Assembly: GCF_965363235.1 (NCBI RefSeq)
Contig: NC_134841.1
Span: 61,463,078-61,527,077 of the forward strand
Direction of reading: 5' to 3'
DNA length: 64,000 bases
Source: Mytilus galloprovincialis
Lineage: Eukaryota > Mollusca > Bivalvia > Mytilida > Mytilidae
A model generated the notes under the pieces. The model made no database searches and was not told where the DNA came from. It saw only the letters and a program-made list of their open reading frames with translations. Positions 56,901-64,000 of the stretch are shown one piece after another. Within the stretch, counting starts at the first letter, position 1; the number at the start of each line of letters is the position of its first letter. A program made the translations under genes and the position numbers.

Positions 56901-58620
56901 TATAGGTCACGCTTCCACAATTTGAACATGATGGGAGCTTTATTTGAACATTGGTTGAGTCGCTCACACCTACAACACATAGTTGAGCCTTACGGTAGGG
57001 TGGATAATATGTTACAGCAAAATACTCATCTGATAGGACATCTACAGGGAGACCAAGAAAAGCATCGTTGGATTTTGTCTGTTTGTTTACACCATAGATA
57101 ACCACCTCATCGTCTGCAGACACAAGAATGCCCTTCGACTCTTTAACTGTTCCTTCCAAACGCAAATTAACATCAATGAAAAGTTGCTTGACGACGCCTG
57201 CTGTTACAGTGAACTGTTCGTTGACAGATGGGTTGGTCCATTTAGGTGACGTGACTTCGACGTTTACTGTTGATGTGCGTGATGTTGTTACGAATAATTC
57301 CAGATCGTAATCTACTTTATAATTATCCATAAAGGCAATAACAAACTCTGTTCCTCTATTGTCTGGTGCATTTTGTCCTACATTAATCAAAGAAGCATTT
57401 TATATTAAACAATCAATTGTCACTACTGGTTTTAGTTATTTTTGCAATACAAGACAAAGGTAGATGAAACCAGAGGCTCTCAAGAGCCTGTATCGCTCAC
57501 CTGACTCTACTTGGGTTTTTGAAATCATATACAAACGGATAAAATTTGGCTACAAAGTAAAACACTTGGCCAGCACCTCATAAGGAAAGGACTGTTCATG
57601 CTATGTTGGATTTCATTCAATTCAGTGGTTCTCTAGAAGAAGACTTTTGTATGCTTTTCCCATAGGGTCCTATGTTAAACTAAGCCCCTGCTGGCAGCCA
57701 TCTTGGATGATGGATTGGGGACAAAGTAACAACACTTGGTCAGCATCTCATAAGGAACATTCATGCTATGTTTGGTTTCATTCCATTCAGTGGTTCTCTA
57801 AAAGAAGTCATTTGTATGCATTTCCCATAGGGTCCTTTGTTAAACTAAGTTCCCCCGCTGGTGGCCATCTTGGATGATGGATCAGCTACAAAGTAACAAA
57901 ACTTGGTCAGCACCTCATAAGGAACATTTATGCCATTTTTGGTTTCATTCCATTCAGTGGTTCTCTAAAATAAGTCATTTGTATGAATTTCCCGTAGGGT
58001 CCTATGTTAAACTAAGCCCCCCGCTGGCGGCCATCTTGGATGATGGATCGGAGAAAAAGTAACAACACTTGGTCAGCACCCCATAAGGAACATTCATGCC
58101 ATGTTTGGTTTTATTCCATTCAGTGGTTCTCTAGAAGAAGTCATTTGTATGCATTTCCCATAGGGTCCTATGTTAAAAGTAAGTCCCCCGCTGGCGGCAA
58201 TCTTGGATGATGGATCGGCTAAAAAGTAACAACACTTGGTCAGCACCTCATAAGGAACATTCATGTCATGTTTGGTTTCATTCTATTCAGTGGTTCTCTA
58301 AAAAAAAAGTCATTTATATGCATTTCCCATTAAATAGTGAGACCATCTTATTCAACATCAAGATATTTTCCATCGAATATTCCTTTTTTGTTTGATAGTT
58401 TTGACGATAACAGTAAAATTGTATTTTAATTAGCTAATTTGTATCCTAAAATAGCACTAAAAAATTTCGTTTGTGTTTCTGCCTTAATATTATGTATATT
58501 ATCTTGTGTGCTTTGTTTATAGTTGTGTCTTACTATAAACATGAATTAATAAGCCATTCAAAGAGTATACTTACCATATGAAGCAGACAGTAAACTTAAT
58601 AAAACCGCTAGAAATATCAT
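35870..58620 (-). CDS. Secreted/membrane-anchored IgGFc-binding + thrombospondin type-1 repeat + LDLa protein, complete 16-exon gene
   Basis: Minus-strand CDS: 58620-58575, 57377-56086, 55098-54999, 53893-53843, 53102-52920, then eight 171-nt exons ending at 49570, 48483, 48019, 45729, 44921, 44111, 43514 and 42713, then 39775-39579, 39137-38972, 35949-35870 (3483 nt, 1160 residues). All introns are GT-AG and the phases close. Signal peptide [16 protein letters not shown]; an IgGFc_binding-like domain (about 30-440); [14 protein letters not shown] (MopE-type metal motif) and [12 protein letters not shown]; ten TSP1 repeats (about 497-1070) with W..W..CS..C; one LDLa ([13 protein letters not shown]); a hydrophobic C-terminus without cytoplasmic tail after PSGADK, resembling a GPI signal. 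Likely an extracellular adhesion or recognition protein. TSP1 repeats are normally C-mannosylated and O-fucosylated at such motifs. The ligand is unknown. Confidence 0.92.
36271..37905. repeat. 70-bp satellite array with higher-order structure, in the last intron
   Basis: About 23 units of 66-70 bp: TTGTTGAATTGCATTATGGG-TGATGTTTGAATAGCAAGAG-ACGTTTATCCTATTGCCGCA-TTGTCATAAC. Units 36308-36730 and 36731-37153 form two copies of a 423-bp, six-unit higher-order repeat that share private variants (GTCAATACTTG, GAGATGTTTATCCATGTTG, TATTATGGCTGATG). Later units are mostly shorter TATTATGCATTG types. Frames open on the minus strand exist only because some units are 69 bp. Confidence 0.92.
37910..38970. 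other. Intron 15 of the thrombospondin-repeat gene, remainder
   Basis: AT-rich intron with no recognised repeat family or RNA gene. Confidence 0.45.
38972..39137 (-). CDS. Thrombospondin-repeat gene exon 15 (LDL-receptor class A module)
   Basis: Acceptor TTCTTGGTAG|ACA, donor GATA|GTAAGTAA. It encodes [35 protein letters not shown] and ends CPSGAD. The six cysteines and the acidic C-terminal D..EDGSDE calcium-binding pattern identify LDLa. Confidence 0.9.
39579..39775 (-). CDS. Thrombospondin-repeat gene exon 14 (TSP1 repeat 10)
   Basis: Acceptor TCCAAACAG|TT, donor CAA|GTAGGT (phase 0). It encodes [38 protein letters not shown] and CNIQACP, then a TSGYGAYVQ linker. The only TSP1 exon that leaves in phase 0, because it must join the LDLa exon. 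Confidence 0.93.
39900..41024 (-). mobile_element. Tc1/mariner-type DNA transposon relic in intron 13
   Basis: Ends CTGAGCGCCAATGAAACACA and, inverted, CTGAGTGCCAATGAAAACGC, each next to TA (39898-39899 and 41025-41026), as for Tc1/mariner. On the minus strand a transposase-like frame (about 40731-40267) begins with a basic helix-turn-helix part ([15 protein letters not shown]) and is followed by a Tc1-like later part in other frames (about 40130-40260). Size 1125 bp is near full length, but the frame is broken several times and the catalytic DDE/D triad cannot be read. The opposite-strand frame is a shadow. Confidence 0.7.
41458..41650 (+). repeat. Interspersed repeat family B, diverged copy
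   Basis: GATACCAGGTCTACGATTTT-GTACGCCAGATGCACTTTTT, TAATCAGTGACACTC and CATTCAGGACCCAAATTTC, in family order but more diverged than other copies. Confidence 0.6.
41842..41942 (-). repeat. Interspersed repeat family A, truncated copy
   Basis: AAAAAAGAAGATGAGGTATG, ACTGCCAATGAGACAACCGT, CCACAAGAGACCAAAATGAC, AACAACTATAGGTCACCGTA and CGGCCTTCA: the reverse complement of the family A 3' end. Confidence 0.8.
41950..42480. repeat. Degenerate tandem repeat, about three units of 170-190 bp
   Basis: Phrases such as TATGCAG, CATTTGAAT, CATGGAGATTATATGGCTCT / TATGGAGGTTATTTGGCCCT and CATTGACTTTGAATG.TTTGCC recur three times. An old internal repeat in intron 13; class unknown. Confidence 0.5.
42713..42883 (-). 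CDS. Thrombospondin-repeat gene exon 13 (TSP1 repeat 9)
   Basis: 171 nt, phase 1 to 1. [45 protein letters not shown]. Donor G|GTAAGTATC. Complete W..W..C and six-cysteine pattern. Confidence 0.93.
43140..43310 (-). repeat. Interspersed repeat family B copy in intron 12
   Basis: Reverse-oriented: CTTAGCCGTATTTGGCACAA, TTTTTGGTCCTCAATGCTCC, GAGCGTCACTGATGAGGCTT and ACGAAATGCGCGTATGGCGT. Confidence 0.8.
43514..43684 (-). CDS. Thrombospondin-repeat gene exon 12 (TSP1 repeat 8)
   Basis: 171 nt, phase 1 to 1. [45 protein letters not shown]. Acceptor TCTCAAAG|TT, donor A|GTAAGTAA. Confidence 0.93.
44111..44281 (-). CDS. Thrombospondin-repeat gene exon 11 (TSP1 repeat 7)
   Basis: 171 nt, phase 1 to 1. 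[45 protein letters not shown]. Acceptor TTGCTTAG|TT, donor G|GTATGTCT. Very like exons 9 and 10; part of an approximately 810-bp tandem duplication. Confidence 0.94.
44921..45091 (-). CDS. Thrombospondin-repeat gene exon 10 (TSP1 repeat 6)
   Basis: 171 nt, phase 1 to 1. [45 protein letters not shown]. Donor A|GTTAGTGTAG is weaker than those of its sister exons (T at +3), which may lower its inclusion. Confidence 0.93.
45516..45552. repeat. Short hairpin
   Basis: CCTTTCCTGGATT and AATCCAGGAAAGG form a perfect 13-bp stem with an 11-nt loop inside intron 9. Could be a remnant of an element; no function is implied. Confidence 0.6.
45729..45899 (-). CDS. Thrombospondin-repeat gene exon 9 (TSP1 repeat 5)
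   Basis: 171 nt, phase 1 to 1. [45 protein letters not shown]. Acceptor GACATTTCAG|TT, donor A|GTAAGTAT. Confidence 0.94.
46200..46890. repeat. Degenerate tandem repeat, about four units of 160-180 bp
   Basis: Units share AATTTTCAAGATAA, GTCATT.AAGAGCAAT, AAGTCG.CGGACGATTT and TATTTGTAGATCTTG-like phrases. A shorter stretch of the same kind is at 47690-47960. Old and diverged; in intron 8. Confidence 0.6.
46900..47690. other. Intron 8 middle part, nothing recognised
   Basis: AT-rich. Only a short family B end (ATTATAATCCTGGTACCTTT near 47350-47372) is recognisable. Confidence 0.4.
47690..47960. repeat. Degenerate repeat, same family as 46200-46890
   Basis: TATAATTTTGAAGATAC, AAAGGGCAAAATCTCCAGACGATTT, ATTGGTAGAT and GAAGTCGTCTGACAGTTTTG recall the 46200-46890 units. 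About one and a half units. Confidence 0.5.
48019..48189 (-). CDS. Thrombospondin-repeat gene exon 8 (TSP1 repeat 4)
   Basis: 171 nt, phase 1 to 1. [45 protein letters not shown]. Acceptor TTTCTGTAG|TT, donor G|GTACGTTC. Confidence 0.94.
48483..48653 (-). CDS. Thrombospondin-repeat gene exon 7 (TSP1 repeat 3)
   Basis: 171 nt, phase 1 to 1. [45 protein letters not shown]. Acceptor TATTGTAG|TA, donor A|GTAAGTATG. Confidence 0.93.
49174..49500 (+). mobile_element. tRNA-derived SINE in intron 6
   Basis: GTGTAGTGGTTAGTGCATCG (box A), GACTGCTAACACAAAGG (an anticodon loop reading GCT, Ser-like) and TGATTCGATCCCC (box B) give a complete tRNA-like head at about 49178-49243. It has no type II variable arm and no clean 3' acceptor, and runs into a G-run (49243-49258) and a body with TTTCAGGGACTGAATTATCT. 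A SINE, not a working tRNA gene. Confidence 0.65.
49570..49740 (-). CDS. Thrombospondin-repeat gene exon 6 (TSP1 repeat 2)
   Basis: 171 nt, phase 1 to 1. [45 protein letters not shown]. Acceptor TTTCCTCAG|TT, donor G|GTAAGGC. Confidence 0.93.
49800..51470. other. Intron 5 of the thrombospondin-repeat gene, part without recognised content
   Basis: AT-rich intron. Several open frames of 60-80 codons on both strands show no domain or splice context. Nothing supportable. Confidence 0.5.
51477..51700 (+). repeat. Interspersed repeat family A, 5' part
   Basis: CACTGTTCCAGGTTAGGGGA, AACCCCGCCACATTCATTCT, GTAATTCAGTGGTTGTCGTG and AGGCCGTTTGTTTTCTAGTT, ending after CGGAGCCTATCTATAGCC. The 3' half is lost. 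Confidence 0.8.
51740..51890 (+). repeat. Fragment of a bivalve repeat end
   Basis: CAAAGTTTGGACAAATGTAG, CCCAGTAATTTTAGGAAAAA, ACAACGACGACGGACGAAGA and AGAAAATCTCACTTGGCCCT: phrases I associate with the end of a long tandemly structured bivalve element, to which 46200-46890 and 57466-58345 may also belong. Confidence 0.45.
52263..52410 (+). repeat. Interspersed repeat family B copy in intron 5
   Basis: ATCAAAGGTACCAGGATTAT, ACGCCAGACGCGCGTTTCGT, CTACATAAGACTCATCAGTG, ACAAAGTTGAAGAGCATTGA. Truncated at the 3' end. Confidence 0.85.
52920..53102 (-). CDS. Thrombospondin-repeat gene exon 5 (TSP1 repeat 1)
   Basis: 183 nt, phase 1 to 1, four codons longer than the other repeats. [20 protein letters not shown], then [17 protein letters not shown] and CSPTIYCP. 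Acceptor CCTATTACAG|TT, donor A|GTAAGTTAC. The extra residues lie between CSVSC and the R-I-R strand. Confidence 0.93.
53408..53503 (-). other. Possible alternative exon before TSP1 repeat 1
   Basis: Between a usable acceptor (AATCACAG|CC) and donor (CTTG|GTGTGTCC) lies a 96-nt open segment in phase 1 to 1, encoding [20 protein letters not shown] and [11 protein letters not shown]. It would slot between exons 4 and 5 without changing frame. It resembles no domain I recognise and might be a repeat; exons 4 and 5 also join perfectly without it. Confidence 0.2.
53843..53893 (-). CDS. Thrombospondin-repeat gene exon 4 (acidic calcium-loop motif)
   Basis: 51 nt, phase 1 to 1. [17 protein letters not shown], resembling thrombospondin type-3/EF-loop D-x-D-x-D-G motifs, followed by a proline hinge before the TSP1 array. 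Acceptor TATTATTCAG|AT, donor A|GTAAGTAG. Confidence 0.88.
54139..54699. mobile_element. Mutator-like MITE with 60-bp inverted repeats and 9-bp target duplication
   Basis: The element proper is 54148-54690 (543 bp). The first and last 60 bases are inverted repeats matching at 58 of 60 positions, beginning CATCTTCGCT. TTGCAGACC is duplicated exactly at 54139-54147 and 54691-54699. Each terminus also contains an internal inverted pair (GCCAAGGGT...ACCCTTGGC), so it can form its own hairpin. Long inverted repeats with a 9-bp duplication are typical of Mutator-like elements. No transposase; the open frame near the right end is incidental. Confidence 0.9.
54999..55098 (-). CDS. Thrombospondin-repeat gene exon 3 (MopE-type metal-binding motif)
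   Basis: 100 nt, phase 0 to 1. [47 protein letters not shown] is the signature of the putative metal-binding (MopE-like) motif. Acceptor TTCGTTGCAG|GTA, donor G|GTAATG. Confidence 0.9.
55105..56080. other. Intron 2 of the thrombospondin-repeat gene
   Basis: AT-rich with no recognised repeat. 55226-55380 weakly recalls family A in reverse (CAACTACAACCACTGAATT, AATGTGGCG), but is too diverged to claim. Confidence 0.4.
56086..57377 (-). CDS. Thrombospondin-repeat gene exon 2 (IgGFc-binding-like domain)
   Basis: 1292 nt in one exon, 430 codons. Features include [100 protein letters not shown] and [15 protein letters not shown], the pattern of the IgGFc-binding N-terminal domain of FCGBP-like secreted proteins. 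Acceptor AATGTAG|GA, donor TCG|GTATAG; reading on past the donor meets a stop at once. It is mostly beta strands with a cysteine pair (LPSCSNCG). Confidence 0.93.
57466..58345. repeat. Tandem repeat, about 170-bp unit, five copies, in intron 1
   Basis: Units share AAAGTAACAACACTTGGTCA, GCACCTCATAAGGAACATTC, GGTTTCATTCCATTCAGTGG, GTCATTTGTATGCATTTCCC, ATAGGGTCCTATGTTAAACT and GGCGGCCATCTTGGATGATG. The left end has CCAGAGGCTCTCAAGAGCCT-G, an inverted pair around AGGCTC/GAGCCT. Copies are close in sequence, so expansion is recent. Confidence 0.88.
58575..58620 (-). CDS. Thrombospondin-repeat gene exon 1 (signal peptide, start)
   Basis: [15 protein letters not shown] plus one base, donor G|GTAAGTATA. 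The short hydrophobic stretch and the small residues before QNAP give a classical cleavable signal peptide. ATG has A at -3. Transcript upstream of 58620 is unknown. Confidence 0.88.
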
Positions 58621-58779
58621 TCTTCACCAGTCCTTCATAGGCACTATCCCTAATGAAAATCTAAAAAATGAATTAAAAATTAAATAATTGTAGTTTCATC
58701 GGGTTCGAACAATCCGGTGGCATCTATACTGTCCCGAATGAAGTAAAATAAACATAAGCAAACCAATTTTACGGCTAAC

Positions 58780-59045
58780 GAGAGGCGAAGAGGTCGAAGT
58801 AGTCAAAACAAAGTACTCCAGCATCACTAACCTGTCGACACTGTGGTTGTGAGTTTGATTCTCCCACGTGGCAAGTGCAATTTACTCCAATCTTAATTGA
58901 CAGGAAAGTCAGTTTATTGTTTATATTCGGTATTTTTCTCACTAACTTCCTCCATCAATAAGATAAATACTGTACTCCATGACATAGCTATTAGTGCTGA
59001 AAGTGGCATTAAACACAATCAATCAATCAACCAACCAATCAATCA
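58780..59045 (+). mobile_element. SINE with (CAAT)n tail
   Basis: A box B-like GTGAGTTTGATTCTCC, a body with CTCCATGACATAGCTATTAG, TGCTGAAAGTGGCATTAAAC, then a CAATCAATCAACCAACCAAT tail. This is a typical molluscan SINE layout. The box A half is degenerate. Confidence 0.6.
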
Positions 59046-59049
59046 GTTT

Positions 59050-62000
59050 GAACAACTTTATGATTGCTGTTAATTCAAAGACAACAATTCTAATATTCAC
59101 AATCTTATTCAGTCGATGACAGAGAATGTTAACTGAAGACTTAACAATGTTCCTAATTTAGTATTAGAGATTTGAAGAGATATATGAACCAGAGTATATA
59201 TATCCCAAATCTCCTGTTTGTGAGTCATGAAATACGACTGCATTTTTTATGACATGAAATGATAAAAAAAAATCAAAACATGTTTGCAAATGCAATTCAT
59301 AAAATGAAAAAAAGAATTCGAACATGTTTGAAAATACATTTCATAACACATTCAAAAAAAGTATCTCGACTTACACCTTGAAGTTTGATACGAATCCTTT
59401 GGTTTTGTTGCAGGTATATGTCCTTCTAAATGTTATAATCTGTGAACGTGTGTTCTAGATACCTAAAGTTTATAGTTAATCTAAATGTGCTTATAGGATT
59501 ATGAAGTCTCCATTTTTGAAGGTGGCATAGGTCATAGTCGTTTTAAACTGAATAGATGGTTGTATTTATTATTCATAATCTATACCTTAATACGATTAAA
59601 TTATAGGTGTGTTTTATTTCAGGTGCAAACTGAAATAGGCTCCATTGTGAATATTTATTCAGTTTCAATCATTTGTTTCGATTTTTAAATACCTTAATCT
59701 CAACTCATATTATTTTAATATTTCTCATTTTTTATGGCGTATTTTTGCCTGTGATACAATTGACGAATTGATAATGATAAAAAACTAAATACCCCAAAAT
59801 AGTAAATGAAATTTATTTCCGCACACTGATTTCCCCATCTTTATATAGTATCGTTTTTTTACGCGGCTGCATGTTATTTGGACATTTCTAGTAACAGCGT
59901 CATGACTGACCCTGCAGCACCTTGTTTACACGGAAATATCTTCTCTGGATTAAAAAAAAACACCAAAAGAAGACAAGTATGAAAATAATTTCAAATTAAT
60001 AGATTATATCCTGGTCCATACAATAGATTCATTAAACACAGTCATGTCAACATGTTAGTTTTTTTTTAGTTGTTTCGATCTAACAAAATGATAATATTAT
60101 CTTAAAATCAATTCAACGTCAAAGATATTTATTTGTGCAAATGCATATTTGATGAAACAAAATAGGTCTAAAAATATCGGCAGTCACCCAATGGATGAAT
60201 CTGAAGCGTTAAATGATCCTCAGCGAATTCTCATTATGGACAAAAGCAGGATGGTATTTTTACATATGAAACTACTATCCATTAGGACAAATCAATGTAC
60301 AAAATAGAAATAGAATGAATTGCATGAACTTAAAAATAAGCAAGACAGCGTGTTATAACAGAGTAAATGTCTCCTGCTAAGAATGCATAACCGCTATGCG
60401 AATTAACATACTAAAATTATAGATCAGACTGTTGTACTGGTATTCTAAGATCTTAGACCGCAAAACATCTAGTCGCTATTGAGTTAAGACACAATCGAAT
60501 CGTATCGGTTAACCAATCCATAGGGGTGAATGTACAACTTATGTTGTGTCGACTTGAAGGTTGCAGTCTTGTAATTAACTGCTCCATAGGCTTACATGTG
60601 ATTTTACTTTTTACATGCAAAACAGCTGCATAGAAAATTTCTTTCATGTTCATATCATGTATGTACTAATGTGAAATTGTTATTTAATCAAGAAAAAAAG
60701 AGTGGATCATGCCACGAAGAATAAAAAGTTACGTAACCCTGAAGTCAAAACATTTTTTTCCCCTACTTTCTGTTTGCTGTTTTACTAGGCCGCACCACTT
60801 CCAGTAAACATGATATCCTTCCACTTTCCTGGATTGATATCCCCAAAAACATAAAAGATTTTTTTTAAATCTATATATATGTTTCAATTCAGCATAAACC
60901 TATAATCGAACAATAAAAATTGAGTCCAGAAAAAAATGGACTATTTTGTTTCCCTCCATGTTTTGACATGCACCGGAAACTGGAGATGTTATACAAGACT
61001 GGTACCTGAATCGATCCTTATTAAAACTCTGTCGGAGCTGTTTTAAAAAAATAAGATATAAAGCATACATTCGATAGCATGTGGTAGATTTTAAAAGTAC
61101 AGCATTTTGGCGATTCCATCTTTTGTGGATTTGTTGTAGCATTCCGTGTGGTTATTCGCAAAACAAGATATTTCAAGACCATTCAACAGGGAATTGTAAC
61201 GTTTCATGTTTTTGTAGAAAAAATATGTTTAATGAGATGGTGTAGTCGATATATCGGTTGAATAGTAGTAAAAAGAGTAGAAAAATGAAAGAATTTTACT
61301 TCATTGCTTGTGATTAAAGATTTTGGAGTATATCTTTTAAACATTTTAGGAATTCGCATGTGTAACTCAACCAGTCTTCGTCAATACAAAAGAGGTGTAA
61401 TACCACCAAAGCATAGTTCGTCACATGCGATTGTATGCGAAAAGAGGTTGAATAAATCTTCCCTTGAATTTGACAGTTGTAGGAAATTAATCATACATTT
61501 CATTGCAGTAAAATCAATCCGTGTTATGGACATATCTTGGGTATTTCAAAGCACCATTATAAAAAATTTTGGGGTGTTTTTATAGAATATTTTGGAAACT
61601 TGAGGTTTCATGGTCACTAAAGCTTGTACACAGGAAGAAAAAGGTCGAAAATTTGATTGGTAAACTTCCAATTATGGTTAATTTATTATATGTGATGAAA
61701 CATTACGTAAAATAATTGTTATAGTACTTGACAGAATAAAGCTTTAATCATACCAAGCATTTCTATTTTTGAGACAAAGATAAATTCTGCACAAATTTTT
61801 GAAATTGCTAATTTAACAAAGACAAATAAAAAAACTAAAAAATATGTACACTTTGATGCTGGTACTTAAAAACAAAGGCAGAATGTATAACCTCTTTGTT
61901 TTTATGTTTAATTTCCCGAAAAAAAGTATTTAAATGATTGCATGCGATTGTTTAGCGGACAAACGCTAATATAACCTTTCTTTTAAAGTATTATCGACTG

Positions 62001-62095
62001 TCATATGCTATTGAGTAAACAAGCGTCGATATAACGTGGATTTAAGCAACTATGAGTCACTGTACGGCCAGAAAAAATAAACAAAACCCGCACTT
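59050..62095. other. Intergenic stretch, no gene seen
   Basis: Upstream of the thrombospondin-repeat gene. AT-rich with scattered open frames of 60-90 codons lacking domains. No repeat family from elsewhere in the window is recognised. Some of this must be promoter of the gene at 58620, but no core element is convincing. Confidence 0.5.
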
Positions 62096-62099
62096 AAAG

Positions 62100-63480
62100 T
62101 CAACTATAAAAGATTCAGATATGACAAAATATGAAACAAACCAATTGCATAATGTATGACAAATCAAGAAACAAAGTACATATATGCAAAAGCTCGAAAG
62201 AATTTCTGGACAATATTAAATCTCGATCTTTCTCTGATTTTTCAACCCTGTATACCAACATTCCCCATGTGAAATTGAAAAATCATCTAAAAGAAATAAT
62301 CATCAATGCATTCAACATAAACATAGAAGTATGCGTTATAAAGGAGTAGGTCCAGTAAGACCCCTTTTTGGCCCCAAAATATAGCAGTTTTACAAAGTTG
62401 TTAAAATGTAAACTTTTAGTTATTTATTGTACAGTAGAATGCTTCTGCTACATAAATATGGGCTGTTTTTGACAATACAATGCACATATATCGGGTATTA
62501 GCACCATTAAGTCATGCTAAATTACTAAAATCTTCACAATTCTAGCATTTTAGTTAAATTAAAGACGGTTTTCGTTTGAAACGAAAGTGGCCGCATTCGT
62601 GTTCATCCTTAATATTAAAATGTAAGTTGTATTTTATGATAATACATTACATATATAAAGGTTGAGGATGAACACGGATGCGGCAACTTTCATTTTTGAC
62701 AAAAACCATCTAAAAAGTGACATTTGTCGGCATATTTGGTAGATTTTTCATATTTTAGCTTGAATCGGGTCGTTTTTAATGACTAAATCAGTTAAAATCT
62801 TTCACATAAACTAATTGATTCAAATGAAATAGACACTTAGGTGTTTAAAAAGTGGTCAAAATCTTTCGTCAGATGAACCTGAAATTTGAGGCCAAAATCG
62901 GTCCTTACCGGACCTACTCCTTTATTACTTTGGGAAATCCTTCGTTAAGAGTGAATAAAAAGTTAAACATGCTACACTGAGGAACAAATAAACAGTATAC
63001 AGGAGTTTCTTATTGACAACATATTTGTTGAATTTGGAAGTAGACTTTTTTCAACATATAGTCTGTATTTCTATAGGAATGATCTGTACACCTCTCCTTG
63101 CCCACCCTTTCTTATTTTTATATGAGCCGGAGTTCCTTCAGACACTTGTTAAAAACAAGAAGTTCAAAGAGTCTAATTCCACATTCAGATATACTGATGA
63201 CGTTCTTTACATTAACTATCCAAACTTTTCTGATTGGGATCCATTAATAATATATCTTCCAGAACTAGAAATTAAAGAAACAACGGGCACAAGTGCCTCT
63301 GTCTGATTTTTAGACTCATACCTCGAATTTGACATAGCCATCTCAGTACCAGAGTATATGACAACGAGACGATTTAAATTTTGAAATGATCAATTCCCCC
63401 TTCTTAGTAGCAATATACTAATTTCATAGGCATGTTAGACATTCATTTCCCAACTAATTCGGTTTTCAAGAACTTGCAGC
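62100..63480 (+). mobile_element. Penelope-like retroelement fragment, interrupted by a MITE
   Basis: Plus strand: FSDFSTLYTNIPHVKLKNHL (about 62230-62290) matches DFSTLYTSIPHSKLK of the copy at 16801-16989; after the MITE, CTPLLAHPFLFLYEPEFLQT, FRYTDDVLYINYPNFSDW and ELEIKETTGTSAS match the palm region. The copy is old and carries several interruptions besides the MITE. It follows the same subfamily as the intronic copy. Confidence 0.7.
62341..62922. mobile_element. TA-flanked MITE inside the Penelope-like fragment
   Basis: Inverted ends AAGGAGTAGGTCCAGTAAGA and TTACCGGACCTACTCCTT. TA lies directly outside both ends (62339-62340 and 62923-62924). An inner inverted pair (GCCGCATTCGTGTTCATCCT near 62590 and AGGATGAACACGGATGCGGC near 62664) forms a central hairpin. 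Noncoding; a Tc1/mariner-type TA target is the simplest reading. Confidence 0.8.
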
Positions 63481-63684
63481 TGTTACTCATACTTTGTAAA
63501 AAGTCACCAGTTTGACTGATCGGAAGATTTGTTGATAAATAAACAGTATCCAATCCACAAAAAATAAATACACGATTGCCTTGAAGTAATGATCTAGGTA
63601 CTGACGTTGTTTATCAGCTTGATAACGTGTTATATTGTTCTTTTATATGTATTTGTTAAAAAATAAAATCGCTAAATTCTGAGC

Positions 63685-63990
63685 TTTGAGGGAAATTCAA
63701 AACAGAAAGTACCTAAGCAAATGGCAAAATCAAAAACTCAAACACATTAAACGAATGGATAACAAGTGTCATATTCCTGACTTTGTAAAGGCATTTTCAG
63801 CAGTCAACATTGTGTTATAATCGCAAACAAATATGTAACAAAGAACCCAAAAAGGCTGAAAGACAAAGCACGTTGACAAAAAGGAAAGACAAGAATACAA
63901 CATTTACAAAAGCACAATAACACATTGACGCGGAGATGTAAAAGTATAAATTACAGAGCCACGTCATATGTATCAAAGGAACAGAACAAA
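63685..63990 (+). repeat. Interspersed repeat family G, copy 2
   Basis: GAGGGAAATTCAAAACAGAA, AAGCAAATGGCAAAATCAAA, ACTCAAACACATTAAACGAA and TGGATAACAAGTGTCATATT match 32270-32365 and continue toward the window edge (ACATTGTGTTATAATCG...). Noncoding. Confidence 0.6.
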
Positions 63991-64000
63991 GCATATAGAA

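Noticed and set aside
56871-57310. Plus-strand open frames opposite exon 2 of the thrombospondin-repeat gene
   Set aside because: Antisense shadows of a long conserved coding exon.
1-64000. CRISPR arrays, operons or bacterial genes
   Set aside because: All arrays are contiguous minisatellites without unique spacers, and gene structure is spliced and eukaryotic.

Overview
The window looks like nuclear DNA from a bivalve mollusc, most likely a mussel (Mytilus-like). It is AT-rich and has long introns with canonical splice sites. The gene families are ones that are expanded in bivalves: alpha-arrestins, TIR-domain proteins and thrombospondin-repeat proteins. It is also dense in short interspersed repeats whose consensus phrases I recall from mussel and other bivalve sequence. 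No bacterial, organellar or viral gene layout is visible, and no rRNA gene, functional tRNA gene or CRISPR array was found.

Three protein-coding genes can be assembled exon by exon, with every splice phase closing. (1) Minus strand, 7254-17476: a 7-exon alpha-arrestin (ARRDC-like) gene, 388 codons. (2) Plus strand, 22722-32753: a 9-exon gene, 702 codons, encoding a charged N-terminus, a helical armadillo-like region, a TIR domain and a C-terminal SAM-like segment. (3) Minus strand, 35870-58620: a 16-exon gene, 1160 codons, encoding a signal peptide, an IgGFc-binding-type N-terminal domain, acidic calcium/metal-binding motifs, ten thrombospondin type-1 repeats, an LDL-receptor class A module and a short hydrophobic C-terminus resembling a GPI-anchor signal. 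Genes 1 and 2 are divergently arranged about 5 kb apart; genes 2 and 3 converge, with about 3 kb between their coding ends. Nothing suggests the three act in one pathway. Genes 2 and 3 both fit the broad innate-immunity and cell-surface repertoire typical of bivalves.

Most of the rest is repeat. 1-1150 holds degenerate tandem repeats. 4255-5262 is a nested insertion with an 8-bp target duplication. 6244-6930 is an array of alternating palindromes. Three broken Penelope-like retroelement pieces lie at 15706-17230, 18885-19425 and 62100-63480. Three or four LINE 3' fragments carry a zinc-knuckle tail. A Tc1/mariner relic lies at 39900-41024. Several MITEs have clear terminal inverted repeats and target-site duplications (22437-22717, 27336-27616, 54148-54690, 62341-62922). 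tRNA-derived SINEs lie at 4073, 34420, 34880, 49174 and 58780. Large minisatellites lie at 20053, 21540, 31087, 36271 and 57466. The most informative observations are a minisatellite that amplifies an exon-intron junction of gene 2, a satellite built from a MITE terminus, a MITE insertion with its empty site preserved in a neighbouring duplication, and an approximately 810-bp tandem duplication of thrombospondin exons in gene 3.
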